From assembly GCA_963989385.1 (NCBI GenBank), contig OZ022505.1:57787737-57851736 (forward strand): a stretch of 64,000 bases of DNA, given 5' to 3'. Below, piece after piece: positions 11,101 through 26,100 of the stretch; positions within the stretch are counted from its first letter, which is position 1, and every line of letters starts with the position of its first letter. Both the position numbers and the translations under genes were made by a program. Under the pieces are notes generated by a model that was not told where the DNA came from, ran no database searches, and worked only from the letters and a program-made list of their open reading frames with translations. This stretch comes from Ctena decussata (Eukaryota > Mollusca > Bivalvia > Lucinida > Lucinidae).

Positions 11101-14100
11101 CTTGTAGATGATACTTTGTCATATCTTCAAATATATGTACACTTTTGATTTTTTACCTGACACTTTCAATTAAATCATGCTAGCCTAGTAATATGTATAT
11201 AGTAAATGTTTCTTTTCTCTGACACCTCCAAACTAGTGTATCAAGTATGTAATTGTGTATCAAGTATATATTATGATCTCCTTCTCACAGATTACAATAA
11301 CTGTACCAAGAAGATATAACTATTGAATTTATAGTTTCTATACTGAAAGGATTTAAAAACTTCCACCCATTAATTTTGAATATCTCAAAAATGATGGCAG
11401 ATACGTCCACCAAAATTTTACAACATATATATTTTCTTATACCTGATAATATCAATATACCGAATCTGAAATTGTTCAACCGAATCGGTCAGGAAAAAGC
11501 ACGTGCTCCTCGTGTTCTTAGTACCGTTTGCATAAGGATGAATAGCTTTATGTTTACAGTTTTCTGACGAAACATTTCTCTTACAATATCAAATGGAATT
11601 TTAAAAATTTGAACTCGGTCTGTGGCTATATTTAGCCTACCGCGCCTAAATATCGTAAACAGGCACAGAGTATTGGGCCAGTAAAATGCTGAAATTTCAA
11701 AAAGTGACGTCGCGTGACAATTGTATATGTTAATTACGGCAATTTAAAATCTCAGACAACGTGCTTTGTTTTCAGGAAGCTCAAAAGACCGTCAGAAAAG
11801 CACCTAACCGAGATTAAAAACCAGAGGCCATGACGTTTACTAACGTCGACGCCGTCTCCGTAATAGGCTTTGCGCGACAGCATCATCCGCAATGATACTT
11901 GAAAATCAACGTGGATGACGTCACAATATTAAGACAGTAAGAAATGGTCGAAAAGAGTGTTGCATAAGACAACGCCGGCATCGCCTGATGCATTTCAGTG
12001 ACGTAACGCTCTTTTGCTGACGTCATCTAAGTAAATGATACGAATAAACTGCGTAATCTTTAAATTTGATAAGTTTCAAGCATTTTGTCATTTAATTTCC
12101 AACACTGTCATGAGTGAACAGATCTGCAGTCAGCAACAAAAAGTGGAAGTTTTTAAATCCTTTCAGTATATATACATCTACAAATTTTGCCAGGAATGCG
12201 GATGTATTTCACTGTGTCTATTCTCTTTTTAACAGTGATGCCAAGGCAATGCACCCTCTTTCTTCTTGTGACGCCTTCAGATGTTTGCAGTTTAACAGTT
12301 TTGGGTTTTTGACATCTTTATAATGAAACTTAGAATAAAACACTGGATTTCTTCCAGCAATGAACAACGAATATGTACACATTTGTTTTTCCTTTCTCAT
12401 TCACTCAAATTTCAAACAGTCAAATCAAGAATATATTCATCTGATGCTTTTCGCCACTTGAAACAACATAGTCAAGAATAGGTACACATTCACAAACAAC
12501 AGTACCAGGAATATCCGCACATTAGATTCCTTCTGACCCTTTGAAATAGTAATGCCCGCCTTCTATTTCTTCTAACAAAATAACTGTACCTCGAATATGC
12601 ACTTATTAATTTTCCTTCGGACAAACTGAAACAACTTTGTCAAGAATACATACACATTTGAAACCGTCAATAATTGTAAAGTTTTAAGTTGTGTGTGTGT
12701 GTGTTTCACGCAAAGTTTGCATACATACAGGTACGTTGTTTTGCTTGTACACGTATGATCTGAAAAATATGGAAAAGACTGAAACTGAACTGCGGTTTCT
12801 CGTTCAGCCGTGAAGTTTGTTAATGAAACCTTATTCAAGTGTGGCCGGTTGTGCTGACTTAATGGTCAAGGCTATGACCTCCTATAATGAAGATTCCAGT
12901 TATGAGTCCATCTCAGGTTTTGCATCTTAACTGTTCTTTAGATTTTCTCAGACCAAAGCCGAATCCTGTCTTGTTCGCGTAGGTTTGACACATTTATAGT
13001 CCATTAAAGAACACTTTTTTTAACAGAGGGATCAAAACATCAAGGTAATATATTTTTGAATTTTCCTATTATAAGTTGCATTTATGCAGATGCTTGTACC
13101 AATATCTTGTAAGCATGACTGCACGTTGTTGTAACGGCTAAAGTTCATTCTAGTGCACGTAAGGATATAACGCAACATTTGATTGGCTAACAAAATACAT
13201 TTGCGACAGTATATTCTGTGATAAACTGACGGTTACCCGACGTCATTACGAATTATGATCACTTTTTATTGGCTGATGTCTGGTTTGACGTAAATTAAAG
13301 CGCTTGCTTTCGGTGCAAAGTGGTAAATTTTGAAAGTTTAAGCAAAGAAAGTTCTGCGTTTAAATCTTTATTATAATAGAATTCTAAAAACTAAAACTCT
13401 ATATTAAAATATTAGATTTTGGGAGAAACCCCGTCGGTTCTATGGTCGCGAATCGCGTTATATTGCTTTGCTGACGCGTCATCATAAATTGAAATCTGCG
13501 ACTAGAAAAAAGGCGATTTATCCCTCAAAATGACAATATTGAGTACTGTCATTTGGAGAGGCAAATCTTCGGTTTTATGGTCGACAATATCGTTTTACGG
13601 TGACATCGAAAATTTACGTCCCCAATGACAATTTTCAATACAGTTATCCCCATTCTAATGCACTTTTCACATTTTCACCTTTAAAAGGGTGCTTCTTTGC
13701 ACCCATAGCCTTTCAGCGACGTAAAAGCAGACGTCAGCCAATGAGAAACGACGTAACGTAATGTCGTCGGGTTTCTGACAGTAATATTGCAGGATATACT
13801 TTCGCAATTGTTTTAAAGTTATCAAATCAGACGTCACGCACGTTACATACGTACATGTAAGTGCATTGGAGTCCCTAATTGCTTTCTTATAACAAATTGA
13901 GTGCACACAGCGTTGGAACAACGTGTGTCATATCATTGTTGACGTGCTTGACGCTGTTTGTCTACTAGAAAAGTGTAAAGAGTAGTGCATGTACCAAATA
14001 CTGCAAAGCCTACATGTATTCCTATGTTCAGCATGCTTATTATTTCAGCATAAACGTGTTCAAAATGGTACTGCAACATTCGATTAGGCTTTATATCATT

Positions 14101-17100
14101 ATTTATCAATACAGTCGGGGTATCTTGAAAATTTCAGTCGAAATCACCTTCTTCCTTTTTTGTCAGATTTTTCTTTGCATTTTTCTCTAAAATTTGTTTC
14201 AATTTAAAACAATGAAACTGTGGCGATACACAATAATTGCGTAAGTTTTGCTGATGGCATTGTGGCTGGTTATGTGTATAAACACCTACCTCCTAACACT
14301 AACATTAGTAAAACAGATATAAGAGCTTATATTCCTCTAAGTCCTCACATTCTTTTGCACATAAATCCAAAACATATGTAACTTGTTTAACATTCTGTCT
14401 ATCAAAGTCGTTTACTTCTTATTGTTTTATTTCTTAACTTCGAAGAAGCTTAGAAAGTTTTTATTGTTTTGGGTCCTTACGTCCGTGATCTAGCGCCTCA
14501 CCTGTATTTCGTATCCTCCTCTGTACTTGTCATTGAAGAATTATGCTCCGATCACGACTTAAGCATTCCATACAGATGGTTTAGTTACAGATCCCGGTAT
14601 AGGTGCCCAAAATCAGAAAGATGGATACACTTTACGGGGAAGCAACTCTGCCATTTTCATTTCTGTTGTCCTTCTGCATAGAGTCAACATTTAAAGAACA
14701 AAGGTGCTCCGGATAAAGCAAAAATTTTCCCTTAAAAAGAAGACCCTATTTTGGAAGGGCTTTGTCGTCCAGAGAAGCAAACAGAAGGGGTTTCATAAAA
14801 TTAGTGGGATTTCCACCAGTTTGACAGTGGAACATTTTCCATGGCTTCTTCATTGTTTATCTGGCCCACCAAAGCCTTCCGCTAGTAGCATATTGGATTT
14901 TAAGAGTTGATCCATAATGACAAGGGAATGCACTGTGAAAATGTAAGAATGTTAACCCTGGAAGTGTAACTAAACGCACCTCGTCACGACAGACATATTC
15001 ATTTTGGTAATTATGTATGCAAGGCCAGCGAAGACTCCCATCAGCTTTAATCATTTGCATAAGCAGAGGAGTAGAACTTTTTGCGCTTGTACACATATTT
15101 AGAACAATCAAATACACAGTAATCGGTCAGTACGGAAGCCTATATGTAACATTGTGTTTTATGTAAGGACCTTTTAAGTTTTGTCTTTTAAATTTTGTGT
15201 TTTGTGTTTTTATGTTTGGGCTTTGCTGTTTTGGTTTGGTCCATTTTAGACGTAGGGTTACTTTATTCTACGTAACTACGTCCATAATTTATAAAGCAAT
15301 TAAGTCTGCTTACATACATATATCACGAAACCTACAAGAGAGACAGCAATTATTATACAACTTTTTCATATCAGCATAAAAATCGTATGTTCCCCTAGTT
15401 TCCAGACTCCTACACCCTCTATACGTAATCGACTAACCCATACTAGACGCTTGTGTGTTTTGTGCAATGACTTATGTATTCTGAGTTTTAACTTTTGTGT
15501 TTTGTGTTCTGACTTTCCTATTTATTGGATGCGGTTTCTGGCGTCAAATTTAATTACTTATTGCATGTGTTGCTTGGGTAAATCCCATCATTATAATATA
15601 CGACATCCTTTAATCACAAATTACTTTATACTTACCCTTATTGATCGTTTAAAGTGAGTAAACACATTCATAAAAGGAAAGTCAGAACACAAAACACAAC
15701 AGTAAGAACTCAGAATACATAAGTCATTACACAAAACAGAATACTCAAAACACACAAGTGCCTAGTATGGGTTAGTCCCATTACGTAGAGGGTGTAGGAG
15801 TCTGGAAACAAGAGAACATATTATTTCTTTGTTGATATGTAAAAGTTGTATTATAGTTGCTGTCTTTTCTGTGATTTTCTTAATATCTGCGTGTAAGCAA
15901 ACTTAATTGTTTAATAGATTATGTTTGTGGTTACGTAGGCTTAAAAAAGCATAACCCTACGTCAATAATGGGCCAAACCAAAACAGCAAAGTCCAAACAC
16001 AAAAACTTAAAACACAAAATCTAAAAGACAGAACTCAAAGGGTCCTTACACAAAACGCAATGTCACGTATAGGATTCCGTAGATCAACGTTAAAATAGCG
16101 TTCCGGCAAGTTCACCGCCTTGGCATAGCTAGGAAGCTGACCCTGCTTCAACGTTAATTTTATACTGGGAAGAAATCTTGTGGAATATAGTTTGTGAATT
16201 ACGTGCATGAAAGCATATTTAAACCATTGATATGTTAAAAGAACTGTCCTTGTCCTTAGTATAATATAATCTTGTCTTTGTTAATCTTGTTCATAGCTGA
16301 AAACATAATCAGTGCTCACATGACTTGCTCTTTTCGATGAAATGATTTATGTATTTTACACCTTTGTAACTTAAAACTATTGTTCAGCTTATTGTCGAGC
16401 GAGCCTAATGACCCTATTAACGTTAATGAGCTGACAAAAACTGCTATCAAATGACAGCAGATAAATTATGTACGACTTAACCCTAATATGTTCATACGTT
16501 TTCAAATTTTCTTACATCAAATTCTATTCATGCGTAATCTTGCATTGTTATAAGGGATTCTTATTGTGTATCTTATAGAATTTTACGGCATTTTTGAACT
16601 GGAAAGACTCAGATTAATCTGCAATCAAAACACAGCTTATTAGTACGGCTTATCTATTGGCTATAGGCATATACTAACTGTCGAGCAATAAAGAAAATAT
16701 AGAAAGCTACCCTTGCCTCTGTCTTAGTTTCAGATAGGGAGAGTCGGGTAACTTCGGACAGGCGGGTAAATTCGGACATACAATTGCAAACAAAAAAAAT
16801 CCAGATGAGACGGCTCGTAATGAGCCGTCTCATCAGGATTTTCTCTGTTTGGCCGGTTAATTTTTGTTTTAGTACCAAACAACTGACATATAAAGGAAAC
16901 AACGTCACTGTCCGAAATTACCCGCTGTCCGAAGTTACCCGACTCATCCCTACCTACTTTCGTTTGAAGTAATCTTATTACTGTGCTCCAGATAAGAAAG
17001 GTAAAAAGGGACATCATCAAGTTTCGGGATAATTTTTTAACATAAAAAGGGCCATCTTAGAGATAATTGTCAACATTTCTCATCTCGGCTCGGCTAGACC

Positions 17101-20100
17101 GTTCAAATGAGGGTTCACAATACATGTGTATATGAATTTATTGAGAAAGAGAAGAATGGTATCAGAATTACCCTCAAACAGTTTCGGTATTATCAAATCA
17201 ATGCAACGTAAACACATTCTATTGCATTTACAACGTAATGTTAGATGAGTAGGGTACCCTGTACTTAGATAAAATAAATGTCAGGGCTCAGTCTGCTGCA
17301 AAAGAACTTTTACAGTTATAAGTGCTTTTGCGTATGTTTTTGAGAAAAGGTAACGTTTCGTAGAAACAAGTTTAAGTGTTTCTGTTATTAATAAATACAA
17401 CCATATGTAAGACAGTAATTGAAAAATGTTTTTTACCTGAAGCATATCAATTACGTTTTAAATATAATACATATATGGGTATCAAATATATGCATAATAT
17501 GTCTTATTTTTCTAGTTATACATTGAAGTATCTTTCAAAACACACGAGCAACTACAGTGACTCTTTTTTATTAAAAGTTACGGTGCTTTCTTAGATAATA
17601 TGTCTTGAGCCCTACTTTCTGACAAAGAAAATCATATTTCTCCACCCACTTTACAGATTTTAGACACAAATTACCATTTCACCATGATTGCATCAGCTTG
17701 CACATAATGTGCATAAAGCCTACACATATGTACATAAAAAGCTAAATTTGCTTAGACAAAACTTGTTGAGGTACGGGGAAAACAAACATTCTTTCAGTTT
17801 ACTAAATCAGATTGCTAGATTTGAGATGTAAAGCAAATATGTTAAAGATGTAAGGAAAACTCATGCATTTAAAAAATATATTATTCGTTATTATCGTGAT
17901 TACATATTAACTGTCCCATGTACATCGGTAATGTAGCTTTTGCACGAGCTTTCTCAATAACACTTTCTCTGGATGGGGATCATACTGTTTATGTTTACAA
18001 TACGCTGCACAAAAATGGCAATGTTGTGAGGAACTCTTGGGTAATGTCAAGTATAATTGCTCTTTCAAATACATTGTATTTTACATTTGTTGAGCTATGC
18101 ACTACTTTCCTACACTCGTCTTTTCGTCATTTTATTTTCTATATTTTCAAACTGAAATCTTGCCATAAATGAAAATCATTTTAGTTTCGTCAGAGTACCG
18201 TTGTAATCAGAAATAGCGTTTTATCATATGACGTCGCATCTGAGAGTGTAATAAAGCCATGCATTAAAATCGATAATCCACTAGTGGATTAAATATGCAA
18301 ATTACGTCGTAGCGTTATGCGTTGACGTCCATGAAAACGTCGCTTTTTCTAATGGGGAAATCATGACGTTTTAATGCAAAAATTGCTAATAAAATGCGAT
18401 TTTAGTGTCAGATGATAAATAGAATCTTGCATTCGTGCTCCTGTATTATTGAATTTATTAAACTCGTTGGAAAAACCGATAAGATGCTCGGCACAGCCTC
18501 GCATCTTATCTTTTTCCCCAACTCGTTTAATAAATTCAATAATACATGAGCACTCATGTAAGATCCTCTATATAATCAGATTGATGCGAACAAGAAAGTG
18601 ACACTTTGTTCAATGAGAGCTATTTACCTTGGCATAAACAAAGATTCGCTCAAATATTTTCGTGCGCATATGTCAATAAAAGTTGTTGGTGTTTGGAACA
18701 TACATGTAATTGCATGTACATTACATAGCACTGACAATGTGTGTTTTTGTATGTATAGGATACTGATCACTAATCAAAACGTGATTGCCTATTTCAGAAA
18801 TAAATACAGGAATGTACGAGTTTAACATTTTAGAATTGGAGTATCAGAGTAAAATGGGCTTTTTGGTGTTATTACATAATATAAGATAGCAGCCATTTCA
18901 CATGTGTACTTACCACATCTCTTGATTTCATGTTGATACTTCTATTTTATAGTTTTTGCTAAGCGCTATCGAAAGCTCATGGACCACAGCTGTCAAAAGA
19001 CGTATATCGTATCAGCGTCGAAGCACCGTCATGATATTGCATCAAATGTTAATACAACATTCTCTTTAGACTATCTTATATATTAGGGTCATGTCAGGTA
19101 AATTCGGACAGCAGGTAAATTCGGACAGTGACATTGTTTCCTTTATATGTCAGTTGTTTGGCATTTAAACAAAATTAACTGGGATGTTGAGCCGTCTCAT
19201 CTGGATTTTCCCTGATTGCAATGGAATATCCGAGTTTACCCGCTGTCCGAAATTACCCGGCTCGACCCTAGATTTGCACTGTCTTTACCTTGACATGTTT
19301 TCGGGGGTCATTAATCTTGTAGCAACATTCAGAAATCAATTTCTTGACGTAGCTAACGAATATTTATTATTTCAAGGCTATATGCATAATGTACCAACTT
19401 TATTTTTTAATCAGGTGACTTAGACAACTTTATCAAGAACCCGGAGTGGTTGGTGGACGAGTTTCCGGTCGAGAGACATGTTCTGTTTTACAACTGTTGT
19501 CCTGAGCCATATCCCGATGTAACCTACTATGTTGTTATGGAGGTATCTTTTTACTGTCTTTGGACTTGATTTACTGTAAACACCGCCATGTCTTTTTTCC
19601 GCTATTGTTACACGGGAAAGCAAATTTTGTGACTGAAAACAGAGAACTAATGTATTTGAAAATGCATTATAGGTTAGAGAAAATCACACTTTTCCATTGT
19701 ATTCTCAGGTAGCATCTCAAATTGAGCCGCGACACGACAAAACCAACAAAGTGGTTGTGCGCTCAGCGCAGACTCAGATCAGCCTTGGCATCCGCCCAGT
19801 CTGATCAGAGCCTTCGCTGTCCGCATAGAGGTAGCTCAGACCCTTAGCTACCCTTTAAGCGCAAACCAAGGATTCTGATCAGAATGGGCGGATGCTCAGG
19901 CTGATCTGAGTCTGCGCTGGGCGCACGACCACATTGTTTGTTTTCTCGTGTCGCGGCTCAATTTAATTTTAGAGGAGCCTGACATACCTTATATGCCATG
20001 CTGCTCTCGAATTATAAGTGAAATGATGCCATAGATCTGTTCCTATAGCAACTATAGAGTTAGCAACTGTTGTACTGAGTACCTTGGCAGGATGACGTCT

Positions 20101-23100
20101 CGATGACATCAATTAAACATCAATATGAACTCTTAGTTGCTATGATAACATACCTATGACGTCATTGGATCAAAGCATGGCATGTAGTCTACGTCATGCT
20201 CCGCCATTTTTTCAGTTCAATACAACTTAAACTCTTTCAACACAAAGAGTTTCGTACTTCAGATTTTCTCAAACAAATGATTATTCTCAGTTCGTTTAAT
20301 TCCGTGTTTTAAGATTTCCTAAAGGCATCCCTGGACGACAAAACCCTTTCAAAATGAGGTCTACTCTTAAAGAAAAGAAATTGCTCCTTTAAGCGGCAAA
20401 AAAAAAAAAAAAACTGACAGAGCTAGTTCCTTCAAAAGTACATCTGCTCATGTTCATGAATTCAAAAAGAAATTACGTGTATTTGAAATTAAAACTTATT
20501 TTGATAAAGCTAATTTCACTTACCGTTGCACTAGAAGTGCTATGCACAGCATGCCCTGTCAGATACAAGTGACGTCATACAACCACAACGTCGTCAAATA
20601 CTTGCTTTTGACATACTTACATACTGTTTCAAAAAGAATTAGTAAGCATGGTTTCTATGGTTACGGAGCTACGACGTGATCTATACCTATGCATACCCTC
20701 AAAGGTATTTTATGCATACTGTTTCTGTGCAATCTTAAGTGAAGTTCTCAAATTGTATAATGAACTATTCCCAAAGCATACCGGTATTAAAATCGTTTAA
20801 TTTCTTGTTTCTTGTTTAAGCTACCAGTGTAGACTCAGATTAAACGTCTCCTATTGAGCAGTTTGGTTGGGGTCTGCAGTGATCTAAAAATAGTTGTTTG
20901 TTGCGCTCATTGCTTCACCATACACCCACTTTCCGACCGTAAAATTTCAATGAAATAAAAGGAAATGAAAGTGTCTGCTTCCTCCTATCTCATGTTTTCT
21001 GAGAAACAAAACACATCAGCAAAATTACCCTCTGTATTCGTTCTTGTCAGTACCGGTTTAATGTTTTACTGTATTCATAACTGCAATGTTCATAATACTG
21101 TACATGTTTGTCACGATGTCATATGTCTTACAGAATTGAGTGTGTTAGTTCGTTCGTTCTTTCCCAAACTATTTTTGAGACTCAGAGAGAACGTGTGCCA
21201 CTAAAAGAACTTAGCAGATTTCTTAAAATCTTGCAATTATTAGCTTATACTCTCGACATTTGTTTCCGCTAATCGGAACTGCAATTTCAATTCGCAGTTC
21301 GTGGCTTTTCGCGGACGCACGTACGTTCCTATTTAGACCATTGCCATATGAGTACGCCAAACAGCCTTGATTATTCAGCATACCTAAAAATAGATAATGG
21401 TGTAACATATCTCGTCTTGTTCGGTCACATGCACAAGCGAATGAGCACCCCTTATTAGTAATACTGGCTACAGCAAAAATCGTAAAGATTCACACGCGTT
21501 TCATGATTGCGGGATGTTATGAAAACGCAGTTAACAAATATCACGACGCAGCATGTGTCATCAAGTTCTAAAACTCTTGTTATGTATATGCTTCAGGCAT
21601 GCCGAACAAACTGGAACAAACTTAAACACAGGCTCTATAGTATTTGCTCGTTTTCTTTTCTTTTTTCTTTCTTTTAATGACAACATACTATTTGTAAAAT
21701 ATATTCGCCCACAATGACTTTTTACAGACCTGTCCTTTATACTGTCGGGGGATTTTTATACTATGCTTGCAAACGTTTTAGACCCTGATCTGGCTGCTTC
21801 TTAGGAGCAGTCTGATCTGGATCAGAAGTATTTTGCTAAAGCAACAGGGTAACTCTGTTATGCAGAGTATTGAAATCTAACGCTAGCTTCTAAGCTTAGC
21901 CCACAGTCTCGCCCTTGACCTTTGTTTTGTCAGCTGAAAGCACAACAAAACATTTTTTTACCCAACATTAATTTCAATGAAGATATATTTGCAACGCTTC
22001 ACCACTGGCCTTTTGCGTGACAAAAGAACATTTCGGGATTGTGAAGACAAAATTAGAAGCACTATCCAAAATTTTAGATTTGATATCAGAAATATCTGAC
22101 AGATCATTGCTGCACAAGGATTACTTGTTTTTCTTCTGTTGTATTTATCATGCATTTGGTAATAAATATGAGCCGCGACACGACAAAACCAACAATGGGG
22201 TTGTGCGCCCAGCGCAGACTCAGATCAGCCTAGACAGCTGCCCAGTTTGATCAGACTCTTCGTTAAGTGCCCAAACGATAGCTCAGGGTCTAAGCTACCT
22301 TCTTGCGGACAGCGAAGACTCTGAGCAGACTGGGCGGATGCCCAGGCTGATCTGAGTCTGCGCTGGGCGCACAACCACATTGTTGGTTTTGTCGTGTCGC
22401 GGCTCATATAATGGAACTGAATACCTGATTAAGTTTCCAAAATCCACCCATATCAGCAATTTGATGCGCATAGTTGCTTGCAAGCCCATCTTGCAACCCA
22501 CGCGGTATGATATAGCACAGTCATCGCGCGTAGACAATACACTTGTCTTATATTAATTACATTATGTAATTTAGTGCAAAGATTGAAATAGATAGCCAGT
22601 CGAAATTCTTTGAAAAATGATAAACAACATAAATCTCTACAAAGGTTTAACTTATATGTAGCATAGGCATTGCAATCATGATGTGCGTGATAAGGGTAGA
22701 ACATCGGCATTCGAACGTCCGCTTTTGAGTCATAACAAAAACATTTAGCAAACAATTTATTGTTTTTGCTTCAAAATCCATTCCACCTAACTAAGAAAAG
22801 GCACAATTTTGCTATCGATTTTATGAAGACAACGGAAATACCGGCATTTTTATTAGAATGGAAATGAAACATGTTGTGAAACCAAATTAAATGGCTGCAG
22901 CTAAAATTAGCCAAAGTCCACAGCAAAGATGAAAGTTTCTTAAAAATGATAAACATGACATGACATGTTATTCGAGGTGCTGTTGAAATGCAATAGCTTT
23001 CTGCTTACGTTGCCGTTTTCAGTATTTCACTTTCATGCTCTACCTTTTCCAAGCATTTTTTACAAAACAAATGGCATGTATGGTAATTAGATTGTGACAG

Positions 23101-26100
23101 TTTCCATGCCGTACCCCATCTCTCCCCCCGGTATATAAATACTTTCTGGCACTCGGGATAAAATAGGAGATTGGGTCGATATAGACTATGATATGAAACA
23201 TACCATGGCCTTAGCTCTTTAAATTTTGGAACTATTGCGGTATGAATTTTGCACTTAGAATTAAACTCAAGTCATGGAATTGTACAATTTATTCCAAATT
23301 CTATAAAAGGGTATGCTTTAAAACGTGTCATGCTCATGTCTCGAGTAATCTCAGTCATTTAGTTGTTACTTGCAGAGGCGGCCTAGCTTTTATCTCCTCA
23401 CAATGATGTTTCCTTGTATCCTGACGTCAGCGGTGGCGGCCTTGACCTTTATGTTACCGGTAGAGAGCGGCGAGAAGGTTTCACTAGAAATCACAGTGTT
23501 ACTGTCCTTGGCAGTGTTTATGCTGGTTGTGTCAGAGTCAATGCCACCGTCTAGCGACAACTTCCCAATAATAGGTGAGCAGTTAAACATCGTGGAAATG
23601 ATCCTTTATATACTCGAAAAAAAAAAACCTTAAGAGGTCAAACTTTTACCCTGCGATTTCTGGAACATTTCAAACATTTGGTAAAATAACTCATTTCTAC
23701 CTTCCATTTTATTCATTTTGCAAGTTTTGTACACTTGAAGTTTGAACCTATAGCCTTTGTTTTTACTTAGCTCAGGCTTCAATTTACATTATCCATCAAA
23801 ATCAAAGTGGTCAGAAGTCCATAAGGAGCAAATTCACCAAAATTTTCGATTTCGCCTATTCATGAGTTTTTTTTTGTTTTGCAAAATTTCTCGACAGTCA
23901 TCTAATTTAATCGCTTATAAGGTCAGAAAGCTGTAACAAGTTTAAAACTCATAGCAATTTTAGAAGTAATGCCTGACCAAACAGACACGCTGTCAATTCT
24001 CTATGGGAATTCATACCACTTTCATTTAGGGGTAGTTTTTTACTTTGAGCCTGGACTTGGTCATGACAAAGGGTATAGGTTAAAACTTGATGTGTAAAAA
24101 AACTTGCAAAATGAAAAAAAAAAAAAGGAAGGTGATTTATTTTACCAAATGTTTGAAATATTCCAGATATCGCAGGGTAAAAGTTTGTCCATTTAATTTT
24201 TTTTCGAGTATATCTCACTGATTTTTTGAATGCTTTTAACTTGACCCTAACGTGCACTGAATGAGAATAGCTAGATATTTTTCTTATTTCTTCTTGAAAA
24301 CATATGTTGCGACCACTCATCTAAAACGGCTCTTTGAGCCGTTTCGATGAGGGGTTACAACAGAAACTTGATTCATACTAAATAGAAATTAAACATTTGT
24401 AACACCAAGTACTCCCTTTAATCTAAAGGTCTCTTAAATTAGGGTTAAACTGTCCAAGTTCAAAGAGTTTTACTGATATCAACGGGTTTGTAAATACAAA
24501 TTTCACGCAAGTTTTTAGACGAGTGCACTTATAGTTTGTACATACACATATCAACAATCGTCAACAATGAATTTCATGTGTGTATGCATGTTCTTTGCAG
24601 GTACCTACTTCGCCGCTTCCATGGTCCTTGTATCAATGTCATGTTTCCTGACAATAGTCATCCTAAACGTTTTCTACCGTGGTCAGAATGGGCGCCGAGT
24701 ACCGCGGTGGGCGAAGATATATATCAATGGCTATCTTGGACGTCTAGTATGTTCTCGTGCTAATAAAATTAAAGACATGGACAGTGAAACATCACCAAAA
24801 GTAAGTTGCTAAATTAAAAAGCATTTTAGTTCTAAAGGGGGTATCTGCTCCTTTTATTAGATGTAGTATAAGATGTGCTTATTTCATAATAATAATAGCT
24901 ATAATACTAATATGACATTAAATGATTAGGCCAGCACTCAGCCAACGAATATGGAACTCACTGGATTACTTTTATTCTTATAGCTGACTAAGAAACATCC
25001 AGTAATCATGGCTAGCTCTTTTTTAGCTCACCTGAACCTTTAGGCTCATAGGTGAGCTTATAGTATAGCCAGACATCCGTCGTCCGTCCGTCCGTCGTCC
25101 GTCCGTCGTCCGTCGTCAACATTTTCAAACATCTTCTTCTCTGAAACCACTGGGCCGATCGAAGCCAAATTTTATATGGAGCCTCCATGGGTTAGGGGAA
25201 CGAAAGATTGTTCGGGGTATCTGGGTCACATGACCCTTCAAAAATCTTCTTCTCCAGAACCAAAAGGCCTATGACCTTGAAACTTGGTATGTAGCATTGA
25301 GCATGACGGCCCATCATAGTTTGTACAAATCATGACCTTGCGTTGACCTTGACCTAATTTACGGCATGGTCAACTTTGGTACGTTAGGCTTTTATATTGG
25401 AAAAGGCTTAAACAGTGGGTTTCTCATAAACTATTTAAGACTAAGGTACAATACTTGGTATACATGGTCAACAATATGACCAGATGAAGATATTATGTCA
25501 CTAAAGGTCAAGGTCATTCCGTCGGACCATCAGTCGTCAAGATTTTCAAACATCTTCTCCTCTGAAACCACAGGGCCGATTGAAGCCAAATTTCATACGG
25601 AGTCTCAGTGGGATGTGGGAACGAAAGTTTATACCCGGGGTCTGGGTCACATGACCAAGATGGCCGCCATGCCCATAGATGGTAAAAATCCTTCAAAAAT
25701 CTTCTTCTCCAGAACCAAAAGGCCTATGACCTTGAAACTTGGTATGTAGCATCGGGCATGCCGGCTCATCATAGTTTATACAAATCATGACCTTGCGTTG
25801 ACCTTGACCTAATTTACGGCATGGTCAACTTTGGTACATTAGGCTTTTATATTGGAAAATGCTTAAACAGTGGATTTCTCAGAAACTATTTAAGTCTAAG
25901 GTACAATACTTGGTATACATGGTCGACTAAATGACCAGATAAGAAAATATTATGTCACTACAGGTCAAGGTCATTCCGTTGGACCATCCGTCGTCAAGAT
26001 TTTCAAACATCTTCTCCTCTGAAACCACTGGGCCGATTGAAGCCAAATTTCATATAGAGTCTCAGTGGGATAAGGGAATGCAAGTTTTTGCCCGGGGTCT

